Below, one piece after another: positions 1 to 12,564 of a DNA stretch of 64,000 nt. The translations under genes and the position numbers were made by a program. Where the stretch lies: the NCBI RefSeq assembly GCF_021134715.1, contig NC_060024.1, forward strand, positions 13,380,974 to 13,444,973. The letters run 5' to 3'. Numbering within the stretch: the first letter of the stretch is position 1; every line of letters starts with the position of its first letter. Source of the DNA: Daphnia pulex. Its lineage: Eukaryota; Arthropoda; Branchiopoda; Diplostraca; Daphniidae. A model generated the notes under the pieces. It saw nothing but the letters and a program-made list of their open reading frames with translations. It made no database searches and was not told the origin of the DNA.

Positions 1-3000
1 GGTGCTGCTGGCCGACGACACTGTGAGAAAGAGACAAGAGGGGCAATTCACTACGATCCGCATCGTCGTCATCGTCTTCCTCCGCTTCCTTCCGGTTCGT
101 TATTGTCGCTGTAATGGGCGGAGTTATGATTCTTCCGGCAACACTTCCACGAGATCCAGACGGATAACCTCCTTTGGTATCCAAATGAGACGGCATTTCC
201 TCGACCGGAATCGTGGCCAGCATCGGGACAAACGACGCCATTTCCAACATGGTGGCATCCGCCGATCGTTCGCTGCTGTTCCGCAACGATCCGTTCCGCC
301 GCAGCGGCTGCTGCTCCTTTTTCAGGCGGTGGTGCTGGAACCGGCCGTTGCAAACTGCCAACCCGTTGACACTGGCCGACGCAGTCGTCGCTCCGGTGGT
401 CTCGGCGGACGGAAGTTGCTGGATCTGAGAGCCTGCCAGTTGCGAAGACATTTGCTCCGTCGGCGTCATCCGCTTGATGCAACGAGTCCGCAGGATAACG
501 GTGGTGCAACAGACGGTCACCAGGAGCATGCTGACGGCCAACCCGATAAAGGCGCCCAGGTAGAGCTGGCCCGATGGAGTGGCAGGATCGCTGGCGTTGG
601 CCTCTTCGTCTTTTGGACGGGTATTGCCTTCCGGTTGGTTCGGGGGGAAAGAGCAAGTCAGGGCCGGCTCTGGAGTGAGAGGACCCCAACCGACAGACGT
701 CCGGGCTTGCATCCGCACGTAGTAGACTGTCCCAGGATCGAGTCCGCGCAGTTGACTCCTCAGCCACACTCCCGACTCCTCTTTCCTCACCCAAGTGTCG
801 ATCGGCGCTTCCGGATCAGTGGAAATCAATATGGCGTATCCGAGGATGTTTCCTTTCACTGGATGGGGAGCCTTCCAAAAGAGCTGCCCATTTGTTGTCG
901 TCGTCATCGTCGTTCCGGCACTCGTCACATCGACCGTAAAAGAGAGATCCAGCGGAGGTCCTGGCAAATCAGCCAGGGTCCTCGCATCAGCTGCTGGACT
1001 GCTGTAAGTGCTGGAACGCCCTTGGCGGTCGTGCGAGCGGATGCTGATCCGATACAGAGTGAAGGCCGTTAAATTGGTCAACTGGACTTGATGACCCGTG
1101 CAACGGACAAACTGGAACTTTTGCACTGGCTCGCTCGACGATTCCGTCGGAATGGCCACGTAGCGGATCGTGTAGTAAAGGACGTTGGCCGCCGATTCCG
1201 GCGGAAGGACCTGCCAAGACACCTGGATGGCGTTGCTGGACAAAACTTTCGTCTCGATTCGGACAGGTCTCGGATCGGATTCTGTATCTTCCTCTTCGTT
1301 GACGTATCCGGCGGCCGAGTCGTAATTCCACAATGTGCGGATGCTGGTCACTGACGACCAACTGCCACCTTCCTCCTCCTCCTGGTGGTCGTCGCTTTTA
1401 CTCGCCAATTGAAATTCGTAGACGGATCCGGCCTTGAGACCGGTGATCCATCGAGAGCCGGAAGCGGCCGGAAGGATGACAACGGGACTGGTCTCTCGAC
1501 TACCCTGGATTCGATAATTCAACTGGATCTGGTTGCCGCGCACCGGTTGTCTGCCGACATTGTCCCACGTCACCAAAACTGACGTGGCATTGACGGCCGT
1601 GAGTTGGACGTCCGGATTCGACGGCGGAAGTTTCGGCGAGGTAGAAGGAGTGATGGTGGTGGTGGTAGTCTCGGCATCCGCCATGACTCGGGGCATTTCC
1701 ACAGTGTACCACTGGCCAGGTCCGGCTCCGTTCATGCTGCCGGGCAGGACACGGACGTCGTACTTGCGCCCTGGATGCAATCCGGTGATGGTGTATTCGT
1801 GGACGTCTCCCTTGACGACTTCGATGTCAAACTCCTTGTTACGGTGGCGTCGATATTGGATCTTGTAAAAAGAGACCGACGACGCTGTGCTGGACGAGCC
1901 GGATGCGGAGGAAGAGCCTAGCCGTCGCCACGTGACTCTCAACGTGTTTGGAGTGAGCGGGAGAAGAGTCACGTTGGGGGCCGTGGGCGGCAGGGTCCTG
2001 TTGGGAGGACGAGGTAGAGTGGTCGGTGGGGATTCCGGCGGATCCGCTTTGTCGGATGGGTTGTTGTTGCTTTGGGTGGTTGCCGTGGTTGGGGTGGAAG
2101 CCGATTGGATCAAAATCGCTGGATTAAAAATGAGCTTGTACGATGGATCCGAGGCCGATTTGCGGACGTAAGCCCGAACGTAAAAGGAATAATTGGCGTT
2201 GGGTTTGAGATTTTCGATCCTGTGGCTGGAACTGATGGCCACGTCTTGGTGTTCCTCGTTGTTGTTGTTGCTGCTGGACGGTCCGCCGCTCGAGTGCTGG
2301 CCAGACGACAGCGGCATAAAGTGGACGGTGTAGGCCTTGACGTCGTCGACGGGCACGTTGCGCGGAGGATCCCACGTCAACATGACGGACGTCGGAGTCA
2401 AGGCCACCGCTTTGAGGTTGGAAGGCGGTTCAGGCCGGGTGCCTTCAGAGACGTTGACCAGGAGCCGGGCAGAAACTGAGACCACACCGGCCCGATTGCC
2501 GGCCTGGCACTGGTAAATGCCGGAATCACCCGTCACCGTATTGGATAAAACCAGTTCCGAAAATGTCCCGCCGTTGCGAATCCGGTTTTTGATTCGGCCG
2601 CCAATCGGAACGATCCGCCCATCCTAAATTTCATCATCAAGGAAATGGGGAAAAGAAAATTAGATTGGATAGAAATTGCATAAAATAAACCAGACAAAAC
2701 TCGATCCAACTCGATCCTACAAGGCCACACGATCCTGCCCACTTTAAATTACATAACACAGTTGTGAAATTTTTTTACCTTGAACCATCGAATTTCCGGC
2801 GCCGGAATTCCGGTGACTTCGCATTCGAATCGAACCGTTTTGGCCGTGGGAAAGACCTGGGATTTGGGCACCCGAAGGAATTGCGGCACAGTGGCAACGT
2901 GGACATTTGTCGATTGCGTCACCGAAAGACCGGCAACGCTGCTGTCGCCGCCAGTTGTGGTCATTGCGACACAAGTGTAACGGCCGGCCATCGATGGATT

Positions 3001-6000
3001 GACATCCGTCAACGACAAATAGCCCGGCCCGGCCGTTGATCCCGTCGGTCCGTGTAACCAATTCGGTTGGGCGGCGGTTGCTATCGTCAACGAGGAGGAA
3101 TTGAGAGTCCATCCGAGCCCGGCATTGGTGGTGCCCGTCGCCAGGCATTCGATGGTCACGTTGCCTCCCTGGACGACCCACAAGTCGTTGGGCGGAGGCG
3201 GTGAAATGAATTGCGGCAATCGACTGCTGCTGGCAGAAACAATTGTCTCGTCTCCATCCGTTCCAGGAAGTGTGGGAGTTGTTGGATTATTATTGACGAC
3301 CAACCGCCCGGCTTGGCTCCTTCGCTCCTTGTCAGCCAATTCATTTCGAGCGACGCATCTGTCAGTCACACACTTAGAATTTTTTACTTTTTAAATTGAA
3401 ATGTTTGTTTACCTGTAAATTCCAGCGTCGTCGGATTGGACGTTGTAAATGTGTAGGATCCTGCCGGAATCCAGACTAACAAATCTAATTTCGGGCTCCT
3501 TCTCTACCTGGACCGATAAGTGAGTGATGATGGAGCCATTGACATTGGGTTTTCGGTTGTCGGTTCCGTTGTTAACCTCGTCGTCATCATCTCTGCCAGT
3601 CGATTGATCGGAACCGACAGGTGCTCCATCCTTTTCCCACGTGATTTCCGCTTCCGGCACTGATTCAATTTCGCAGGCGAATCTCGCGGGATCGCCCGTT
3701 TCGACGGTCGCGTCAAGCGGCCACGTCGTGAATTCTTTCGCTAAAACTAAAAGAGAAAATAAAAAAAAATTTTAAGTTTAGTTAAAAAAGTGTTTTATTC
3801 TTTTGGGTACATATTGACGAAATGACGATTCAAATATCCACCACTCAAACGACTTCCTTCCGGCTACTTGTTCAATCCGTCCAAATGGCGGTCGGTCGCG
3901 CTACATTCACGAATAAAATTGGGGACAGAGAGAATGGTCGCAAATTCTTGTATGTGTGGGTAAGAGAATTTGAATCATTTCCCTCCCAGTTCACATGTCA
4001 CAGCCGATTAGGGACGACCATTTTGTTATTTTGGTTGGTGGGTGTCAAAAGATCAAATGGCCGACCTCCTCGGTCTGATTCAATCTCGTCCAAGAGGATA
4101 AATAAACCCCCCCGAAAAATTTCGTGAGCGTGGCTGAATGAATGAATGAATAATTGATTCCAACACACATAAATGTGTGTGCCATCTAGTGACTGATGAC
4201 GGGACAATTTCCATCACGCCAGGGATGGGCTTCAACCGTTTTTCTAAAAAAAAAAGGGAGGAGTTGAGAGCCACCCACTGAAAACCAAAATGGCGCTCGG
4301 GAATGATGACTGGAGATGATTGGATGAGGGCGAAATAGTTAACAAGATGCACACACAAACAATTTCATTCATTCATTTTTTCTCCCCCCCCCCTTTTTAT
4401 TCACATTCCTCCATTTCCCCAGTTTTCTCGCCCTCCTTACACAACAACAACAACCAGGTCACTTGCCGTCCAGTTTCTTTTTAAGGGCCAAATTCCATTC
4501 GGGAAAAGAAAAAACGGGAATATCCATTTCGTGAAAATGAGCCAAAAATTGCGTTTCTTCTTCATATAAGTTGACGCTCCCGTTTGGTCCGGGGCACAGC
4601 AACAGCAGGCTCGTCGGTTGTTGTTGTGCCCGCGTAATCACGAAGGGAAGAAAAAACCCAGAGGGCACAAACACACGGTACGTGTGTACGTGTGTGGTGT
4701 CCGGTGTGGTCTTTGGTGGATAGACCCCCCCTCAAAAAAACCTTGGAACTTCTTTTTGGTGGGGGGGCTGGAAGGCGAATAAGAAGAAGAAGAAAACTCC
4801 GCCCACCTTCCAAAAAAGAAACGCGCCCGTTGCCCTTGGGAATGTTGCTCTCCTTTTTTGTTTTTGCATCATCAAAGTGTGTGTGTGGTTCTTCTTCTTT
4901 TAGTTCATTACAACATGTTTTTGTTTTGTTTCATTTCCTCCTACAGAGAAAAATGTGTGTGGGGTGGTGGTGTGAGTCACAGCGCCGCCACTGGCGTCGT
5001 GACAATCGGCCGACTTGTTTGTCTCTTAACAAGAGCGGACATGGCGCGAAATTATTTCAGGCTAAACACATCAAAAACTATTTGATATCAACGTTACATC
5101 TATCAAAGAAGGGGGGCTGTTGTGTAGAGAGAGAGAGGCGAAAGACCGCATTGCTACACTAGTACCGGATGCTACCGCCAGGGGAGCCCCCGTAAAACCC
5201 ATGTTGTTCTTTCGTTCGTGCTGCTGGGATGAAATGAAAGTTTTTTTCCCGAAAAAGAAAAAGTTGGTTTAAAAAATTCACCTGCGACTCGAACGGAAAC
5301 ATTTCGCGAAATGAAAGCTCCTCCGCCGGAATTGGAAGAAGAAGTTTGTTTTTGCTGCGCCAGGCAGTTGTAAATCCCTTCGTCCGAACTCGTCCGTCCA
5401 GATCGTTTATGCAACACCTGCGGGAAAAATGAAAAATAAAATATTTATTTTTCGAGAAAAAGAAAGAAAAAAAAATTGAATGAAAATTATTATTATTATT
5501 TTTTTTTGGTTGAGAAAACATTTTTCGGGGTTTGTTGGACGAGAAAAACGGCGGAAATCCCGCCGGCCTTTTTTTTTTTTCAAGGTGGGTAAAGTTTTAG
5601 AGGAAGGAAACCCATTTTTTCAATTAACCGTTTTTCGAGCAACAACAACAACAACAACATTTTCCAAGGGAAATGGTTTCCTCGCTCGAGGGGGTTGATT
5701 TATATATTACATTTGATTGATTCCGATTGAAATTTTTTGGGGGGTTCTTTCTCACCTTGTCAAAATAAAGAGATCCGTTGGCTAAAATGTGTCGTCTAGA
5801 ATCGGGCAAAACGATGGGCATTCCGTCCTGGAACCAGTGAATGTCGAACGCAATGGGCTCGTCCAAATGCTGTTGAGGTTGTTGTTGTTGCTGCTGTTGA
5901 CTTGTGCCGTTGTTCCGGTCAGATGAAACGTTGGGAGGAAGAGGAGGAGGTAGACGGACTAGGCAATCGAGTCGGGCGCTTTGACCGCGCGCCACGACCA

Positions 6001-7230
6001 CATCGTCCGGCTCGTGACTGAAACCCAACGTCGTCGTCGTCGTTGTTGTTGTAGTTCCACCACTACCCGGTGCTTCTGCTGTTTCCAAAATAAACAAAAA
6101 ATTTAGTATATTTTACATAATCAAATTTTTGGTCGATAAAAAGAATTTCCAGGAATCTATTGATTTTACTCCACTTTTTTTATACAATAACAAAAAATAA
6201 TCGAGTCTAAATATCCGCTCTCTTTCGGTGTACAACAACAACAGTGATTTGGGAGGAGGATAGTAGTAGAGGCTAACAGGAGCGGCTTTTTGTTTGTTAC
6301 CCAAGGCCTACACACACACTTTTCCCTCTCTCTCTTTCCCATTCTATTCGTTATCCCCTTGCTTCTTCCTTCCTTTCTTCTACGACGCAATACGAACACA
6401 CACACACAATCTCAAATTCCTTTAGGCCTTGTTTCTTCTTCTCCTTTTACTATCTGCGTAGTACGCAGTTTTTCTTCTTCTTCTTGTATGCCATTCCGGA
6501 AGTGATGATCATGACGTAAACCCAAAAATCCACCCAACCCCCTCATTTCCACCCGCCGAGGAAAAATTCACGGCCGTTCATTTGCAATCGAGTTTCAATG
6601 AAAATGGGAAGACGAAGAAAAAATCTCTTTGAAAGGAAGGAAAAAATCAAGGTTGATTTGGGAATTTTATTTTTTCGTCACACCACAGAAAAACCCCAAC
6701 AAAAATTTTTAAAAAACTTAAAACCATTAGCCTTTAGCCTTACTTGGTCATCGTCGCTCTTTTTTTAGAATTTTAATTCAAAATGCGACCGACCGGTTTT
6801 CTGGTATTATATAAACGAAAAAAAAAAATAAAATAAAATGGGTAAAAAAATTCCCCAAGTTATATTATCCAGCAGAAGGGGCGCCCTACTACACAGCGCA
6901 CAGCCGGATGATGAAAGAAGAAGCTCCGCCCACTCCACGCTAAAAAGGTTTCCCCTCCCTTTCTCTCTCTCTAGTCGAAGGAGGGGGGAGAGAAAAAAGA
7001 AAATGGAGAAGTTTTTCTTCTTCTAGGAATCGGGAGGAGGAAAAAAAGGGAAATTTTGCCAAAATGGCCCCCCCCCCCCACTCAATAAAGAAGAGTGGGG
7101 AATAATCAATTTCTAATGAAATGAAAAGGAGAAGAGACGAACCGTCATAGAAATCGGCTGCATTGATGACGATCCACCACCAACTCGCCAAGAGGAGCAG
7201 GTGGAGGCTGATGAGACGCAACGGCGCCAT
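1..7230 (-). CDS. Protogenin-like transmembrane receptor (DCC/neogenin superfamily), 3' part cut by window edge
   Basis: Exons by eye: 7230-7143, 6078-5756, 5417-5282, 3740-3413, 3358-2779 and 2623 to beyond base 1. The phases agree at every junction. The first exon encodes a signal peptide ending near VINAADFYD. Four Ig-like domains follow, each with the C...W...Y-x-C pattern (for example SDDAGIYRC and SMAGRYTC). Then come five fibronectin-III domains in the long last exon, a single membrane helix encoded near 570-485 (LYLGAFIGLAVSMLLVTVCC), and a cytoplasmic tail leaving the window. DCC, neogenin and Frazzled carry 4 Ig plus 6 FN3; protogenin has 4 Ig plus 5 FN3, so the count favours protogenin. 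Family members are cell-surface receptors in axon guidance and tissue morphogenesis; the ligand here is unknown. Domain 1 contains Thr, Gln and Asn homopolymer runs. The alternative is another IGDCC subtype. Confidence 0.85.
3741..5281 (-). other. Intron 3 of the protogenin-like gene
   Basis: A 1.5 kb intron between the exon completing Ig domain 1 and the exon opening Ig domain 2. It contains homopolymer, GT and CTT-type low-complexity tracts. I see no supported gene on either strand; the open frames inside it have low-complexity composition. Confidence 0.6.
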
Positions 7231-10200
7231 ATATCCTGAGATTCATGAGAGCGACCACACACACACACACTGCAGGCAGATGATGAGACGACACAACATC
7301 TAATCCTCACGACCAACTAATCACACACACACACCAAAACATCCAGCGGAAACACAAACAACAAATCCGGAATTTCACTCGTCGTTTTAGCCAGGGAAAT
7401 TCCACACACACACGATCGTCTCTCTCTCGTTATAGATTCCTTTTTCACTCACACACACACACGATTATAGATAATAAAAATGTGCCAATACTAAATAAGT
7501 TGGTGAACGAGGGGAAAGATAATTCTGATTATTTCGACACAAAATTGCGAGTTTTCAAAGAGAGACGCACAAAACGGAGAGAGACGCCACGCGACGATGT
7601 GATCAGTCCGACGCTTCGAATGGAACTAAACTCGACTTGTCCTTGGTAGGAGGAGCGCCCCCCTCTCCTTTCCTCCCCTCTTTCTATATATTTCTCTCAT
7701 TCTCTTTCTATTTATCTCGTCTTCTTTCTACTCCATTCTTCTTACTCCCCTTCACATGGTGTGGAGAAATGGGACGCTGGCGGTGGCGCTGGAATCTGTG
7801 TGTCGCCCACCTTCTCGCAGTCGACACTAGCGCCACCACTTTGCAGTGGCTAACACTAAATGGTGAAACGGGCCAATTAAAAGCCCAAAAATCAAAATGG
7901 TGGGAAAGCCAACTGGCTAAAGTAGTTAACTGTTTGTTGTTGTTGTTTTCACTTCTTCTTCTTCTTTTTTGGGGGTTTTGGTTATTTCTAACGATTCGAC
8001 CAAAAGGAAAGCAACTGGAATAAAAACACAGCGGCCACTCCCAAAAGGAAAAAAAAGAAAAGAGAATCGATTCCGTCGATGCAGCAGACGACATTTCGTT
8101 AATTACACGATAAAACAGTCACCCAGATGATGATAACAACAACAACCGAAATATATATATTTGTTAGAGACTCGAAAAGAAAAAAAAGGTCAATGGAAAA
8201 AGAAAAGAAAAAAATTCAACATGTTGCTTGTTTCTTTTTCGTCTTGTTTTGTTTCTTTTGGCTTTTTCGGTGGTGGGGGGATGACATTTGAACCGATGAG
8301 AGATGCTCAATTTCACGTCAACAAAAAAATGCGTGACGCAATCAAAAACAGGAGAGTAGGAAAAGGGTATCGAGTTCTCGATTGTGTCGTAAGCAAAAAG
8401 GGGAAAAAACAGAAGAAGCGCAGCAGAAAAATGCTTCTATTTATGTTCGTTTTCCCTGTTTATTTTACTACTATTATGTGTACATATTTCCATTATTTTA
8501 TGTCAGACCGCAGCGGACCATCAAAAACCCGCCCGAAAATAAAAGAACACGAATAAAATAAAAAGAGGAAAAACAACTGGTGTACTGTTGTTGTTGTTGT
8601 TGTGTGTTGGCAACCAACGGGCAATATAATCACGGCGGCATTTCATTTTCGGCAGGATTTCCCCAACGTCTCAATTCGTTCATTTTTCCACCAATCAAAC
8701 AATCAACGAGGATTTAATTCATTTTAAATCAAAACAAGAAATACTAAAATGATCGACTCACCCAGCCGATATACACCCAAGTGAAAGAAAAACTGGCAGC
8801 TCACAACACACACGCACAATGTCGCATATGCATATACATACCGAGAATTCGTCTTGCGTAAAAAACCATCTGACATGTGTCAGGTTTTGACTAGAAATGG
8901 GCAATCGCCTTTTTCGTATACTATAAAGTCTGACGTGTTTTTTATTCCTTGGCTTCAAGTGCGGATCAAACAGTGGCCCTTGAAAACATTTCAGTCTCCG
9001 TGTGTGACGGCTGTGCGACTACAGTCCACGTGTAATTCCAGGGATTAGATGTCAAGCTGGAATTGAAACGCCCTTGTATTTCATTCCGGGAAAAACGGAA
9101 TAGACGAGCTTCCAAACGCGTGCATATGTATACAAAATTCAAAAGGTTCTTTTCAATATTTCCGACATCATCAGCGCATCACTGCATCAGTGACCCGGGA
9201 TGCTGCTGCCCAACGCCGCCGATCCATAATTTAAACACGCGCACCGGATTTGATTCCGGTAGATTTTCTAAATTTTCGTTTGGTGGATGAGAGATACTCT
9301 TCGGCGAACCTCAATCATCAACCAACGACATTCTCCTACACATTTAGAACTTTGGCCTTTTTGTTATATATTAGACAGTTCAGCAGATACATTTATAACG
9401 TTCGGTAGTAGCATTTTCCTGATCCTTCAGTGGCAGGATCACGTCACAGATTCGGTTCCAGGAACGAAGAGGGAAGCGAATGGTGTGGGCCCGGACGTCA
9501 TTCAATCCGATCCCTCCCAAAGGGAGAAGAAGAAGCTAAGAAGAGAAAGGCAAAGTTGATTCAGTGCTGTGTTCATCTCAAACCCACACAGTACACAGTA
9601 GACAATATCGAAAGGAAATCAAATAAAGATGACTCGACTCTCGCTTGCGCGTGTATACATACGTGTAGGCGGTTGAAAGGTCACAGGTTATACGAGCGCC
9701 ATACACACACAGAGAGATGATTCATCTAAATAACATTCGCGTTCAACAACGCCCAACAAGTGAATATATAAATGGGTTGAGCGCATCACGCCACGCACCA
9801 AGGCGCCATTTTGTTTTACCCGATGAACTCGTTTCGGATTCCCCGAATCTTATACAAGTTATTACTCATTTGTTGTTTAAAAAGAGGAGGAGGGGAGGAA
9901 TCTTATGTAGTAAGACCATCACGTCCGGTCGCCCACACCATCGGTCGGATCTTGCCTATTTTTACACACATCAACAATTGCGGGAGGTCATTGGGCTGTC
10001 GCAATAACGAAATGCGAAACGACCGACGAAAAATACAAAATTCGGCTCCGCACGCGTTCAACTGGTATACCGAATTGAAATGAAGGGACGCACAGAACTG
10101 GAATTGTGGCGGATTGAAAACCGTTTTGAATCCGCCGAAAAAAGAAAAAGCGCATGAGACGTGGGAGAGCTTGTTGCTGCGCCCACCAACCCACCAGTGC

Positions 10201-11195
10201 ACAGAGTGAGAGGAGTGAGAGCAGAGAAAAATGATAATATTATTTAGGACAGGACGGCAGTCGGGACTGGCACTGCGGTCTCGTCTGTTTGTTGCACGTG
10301 AGAGCTGCCAGAATCAAACACAACACACAACGTTCGTCCTTCTTTATTTTCAACGTTTAAACTGTTTGCCACCCACCAACTAGGATCTCTGTTTCTTCCC
10401 AGTGTTCCGTCCAATTCTTCCCTTACGAAAATAATCAAAAAGAACAAATTCTGTTTGTTTTGGCATTGAAAGAAAATTGAATCCCGAAAATTCAGAGAAT
10501 CGCCAGAAAGAAAATTATACGGACGAGGTGGACCCGAAGACTTTGGACCCGACCCGACTCGACCCAACAGCAGTGGCAACCGTTTAATCAAAGGTAACAT
10601 TTAAGTTCCACCTTCTAATTCCATTTTCTTTCTTTTTAAAATTCCCCTTCAAATCCGCACCGATGTTTACCATTCCCTCCCTCTCTACAATGCGCGTGTG
10701 TGTGTACGTACACACAGAGACAATGCATACGGTGTGTGTGTGCAAGACTCAATGCATGTCCCCATTCCAGCGTTTCGGCTGGTGTGAGAGATAACGTGAT
10801 TTCTCTTCGGCTGTTGCTATGGGCGCGCGTGCCCAACGACCGAAACTCGAAACGAAATAGAAAGTCCTCCCGAGCCCCCTACCTCCTTTTGGCGAAGGGG
10901 GGGGGGGATAGCAGCAGCACGGCAGTAACGATCTTGGAAAAGGGCGTTGCTCCCTCTCTATATTTACGCGGGACACGCACGCAGGCAAGACAGCAGAGTC
11001 GCAGCTGAAAACGATCAGCTGTTTTGGCGCAAGCTGTCGACTCTTACGAAACTACAAATGCGCTGACTCAAACGATTCTAAATTTAAAACTTGTTCGTGA
11101 TTCGTGATTCTCGGACGATGCGAATTTCTAATAGATGCGACGAATGTTAACGACTTGTACACTCGACTCATTTTTTCGACATTCAGGAAAAGGAA
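7231..11195. other. Intergenic region between two divergent genes
   Basis: About 4 kb separating the start codons of the protogenin-like gene (leftward) and the PAQR gene (rightward). It holds AC/GT microsatellites, CTT/GAA-rich stretches and no open frame with recognisable protein character. It should contain the 5' UTRs and promoters of both genes. A possible 5' UTR acceptor (attcag) lies about 9 bases before the PAQR start codon. I could not place a promoter with confidence. Confidence 0.5.
7256..7270. repeat. AC dinucleotide microsatellite
   Basis: A short uninterrupted AC tract just upstream of the protogenin-like start codon. It is one of several AC/GT tracts in the surrounding non-coding DNA. 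Confidence 0.8.
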
Positions 11196-12564
11196 ATGAC
11201 GGGCAAAGTGGTGGCGATCAACAAGAGTCAGTCTAAGGAAGATGATTCAATCCAATATTTCCGGCCATCCAGCGGTGACGGCGGCGGCGCCGTCGGTGGT
11301 GGACGACCAAGACGCCGCCGTTTCGCCGAGTGGCTCCCGTGGAAATTGTTTCAAGATCAAATGAATCCAGACAAGGCCAATCACGGCTGGTTTATCGGCC
11401 GCTACGCCCGCGAATGTCTACACATTCTGCCCAATTTGCCAACTTGCATCAAGTGGCCCTTCCATCAGACGTCAGTCCTCGAGTGGCATCAGGTTCTTTT
11501 CTGAAAAAAACATTTTCTGAAAAATCGAATTAGAAATTAAATAAAAATGATTCAAACAGGTGGACGAATCGCTGAGGGAGCCGGGCATCTACTACGGATA
11601 CCGTCCGGAAGTGTCCAGCTGGATGGAGTGCTGCCACAGTCTTTTCACGGCCAACAATGAAACGCTCAATTTCTGGACCCATTTCTTCCCGACCGTCTTC
11701 TTCATCTGGCGGACGGTCCAGTTGGCCGGCCAGTGGAACAGCAAGGACGACCTTCACTCTGCTGAATACGCTCAATCCTTCATGGCCTACATGATGACGG
11801 CCATTTTGTATCCGTGCATGTCGGCCGTGGCTCACGGTTTCTCGGCGTTGAGTCACCGGGCCAGGGCCGTCCTCTTCTTCATGGACTACGCCGCCATCAA
11901 TTTCTACGCCTACGGATCGGCTCTGCTCTACAGGTCCTACGTCCTGCCGGACACGTGGATGGAGAACGAAACGGGCACCAACATTTACCTGACCGTTTGC
12001 TTCAGCCTTTCGCTGGCCTCCACCGCTCTGACTTGCACCAGCCGGGCCTTTGTCCGTGACGTCGTCGCCCAGCGTCTCATGAGATTGGCCGCCTTCACTT
12101 TGCCTTACATTTGGGTTTCCATTCCGCTTTTCGCCCGGCTCGTCAATTGCTTCGGCTTCGACGAATCCACTTCCTGCCCGACGCCGGACACCCTCAGGGC
12201 CGCCAAGTATCACTTGTGTCAGGTGATTGTCGCCCTGATGGCCAGTTTCTGCTACGCTTCCCATTTGCCAGAACGGGTCATGCCCGGCACCTTTGACTAC
12301 GTCGGCCACTCGCACAATTTGCTCCACATTTGCGGAGTGACGGCCACTCTGTTCCAGATGGAAGGCGCTCTACTGGACATGGAAGTCCGTCGCTCTTTCC
12401 TCACCCAAAATCATTTGGCCATGGTGGATCCTTACTGGAATTTTTGGGTGCCAGTCATTTTACTTGCCGGACACGTCCTACTCATCGCCGGATTCGGGCT
12501 CTACATTTACTGGAACGAAGCCGCTACTGTCGAGTGCGAAAAGAAGAAATTCAAATGTCATTAG
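11196..12564 (+). CDS. Membrane progestin receptor-like protein (PAQR family, seven-pass)
   Basis: Two coding exons, 11196-11492 and 11560-12564, split in phase 0 by a 67-base intron, give 432 residues. After a basic N-terminus comes the PAQR entry segment: LPTCIKWPFHQ, VLEWHQVDES, then GIYYGYRPEVSSW and ETLNFWTHFFP. Seven hydrophobic helices follow. The three histidines and one aspartate that bind zinc in this hydrolase-like superfamily are visible: AHGFSALSH near residue 191, MDYAAINFYAYGS with Asp near 208, and GHSHNLLH near 349-354. Residues ERVMPGTFDYVGHSHN resemble the mPR branch (PAQR5-8) more than adiponectin receptors. Known members are plasma-membrane steroid sensors; ceramidase-like activity has been described for some. 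The subtype and ligand are inferred. The start follows a probable 5' UTR splice acceptor. Confidence 0.93.

Noticed and set aside
2-1072. Plus-strand 356-codon frame at the left edge
   Set aside because: It is the mirror of the protogenin-like FN3/TM exon, which reads coherently on the minus strand.
7708-8094. Open frames of about 128 codons on both strands near 7.6-8.1 kb
   Set aside because: They consist of Ser/Phe- or Asn/Arg-rich low-complexity translation of CTT/GTT repeats and have no protein features.
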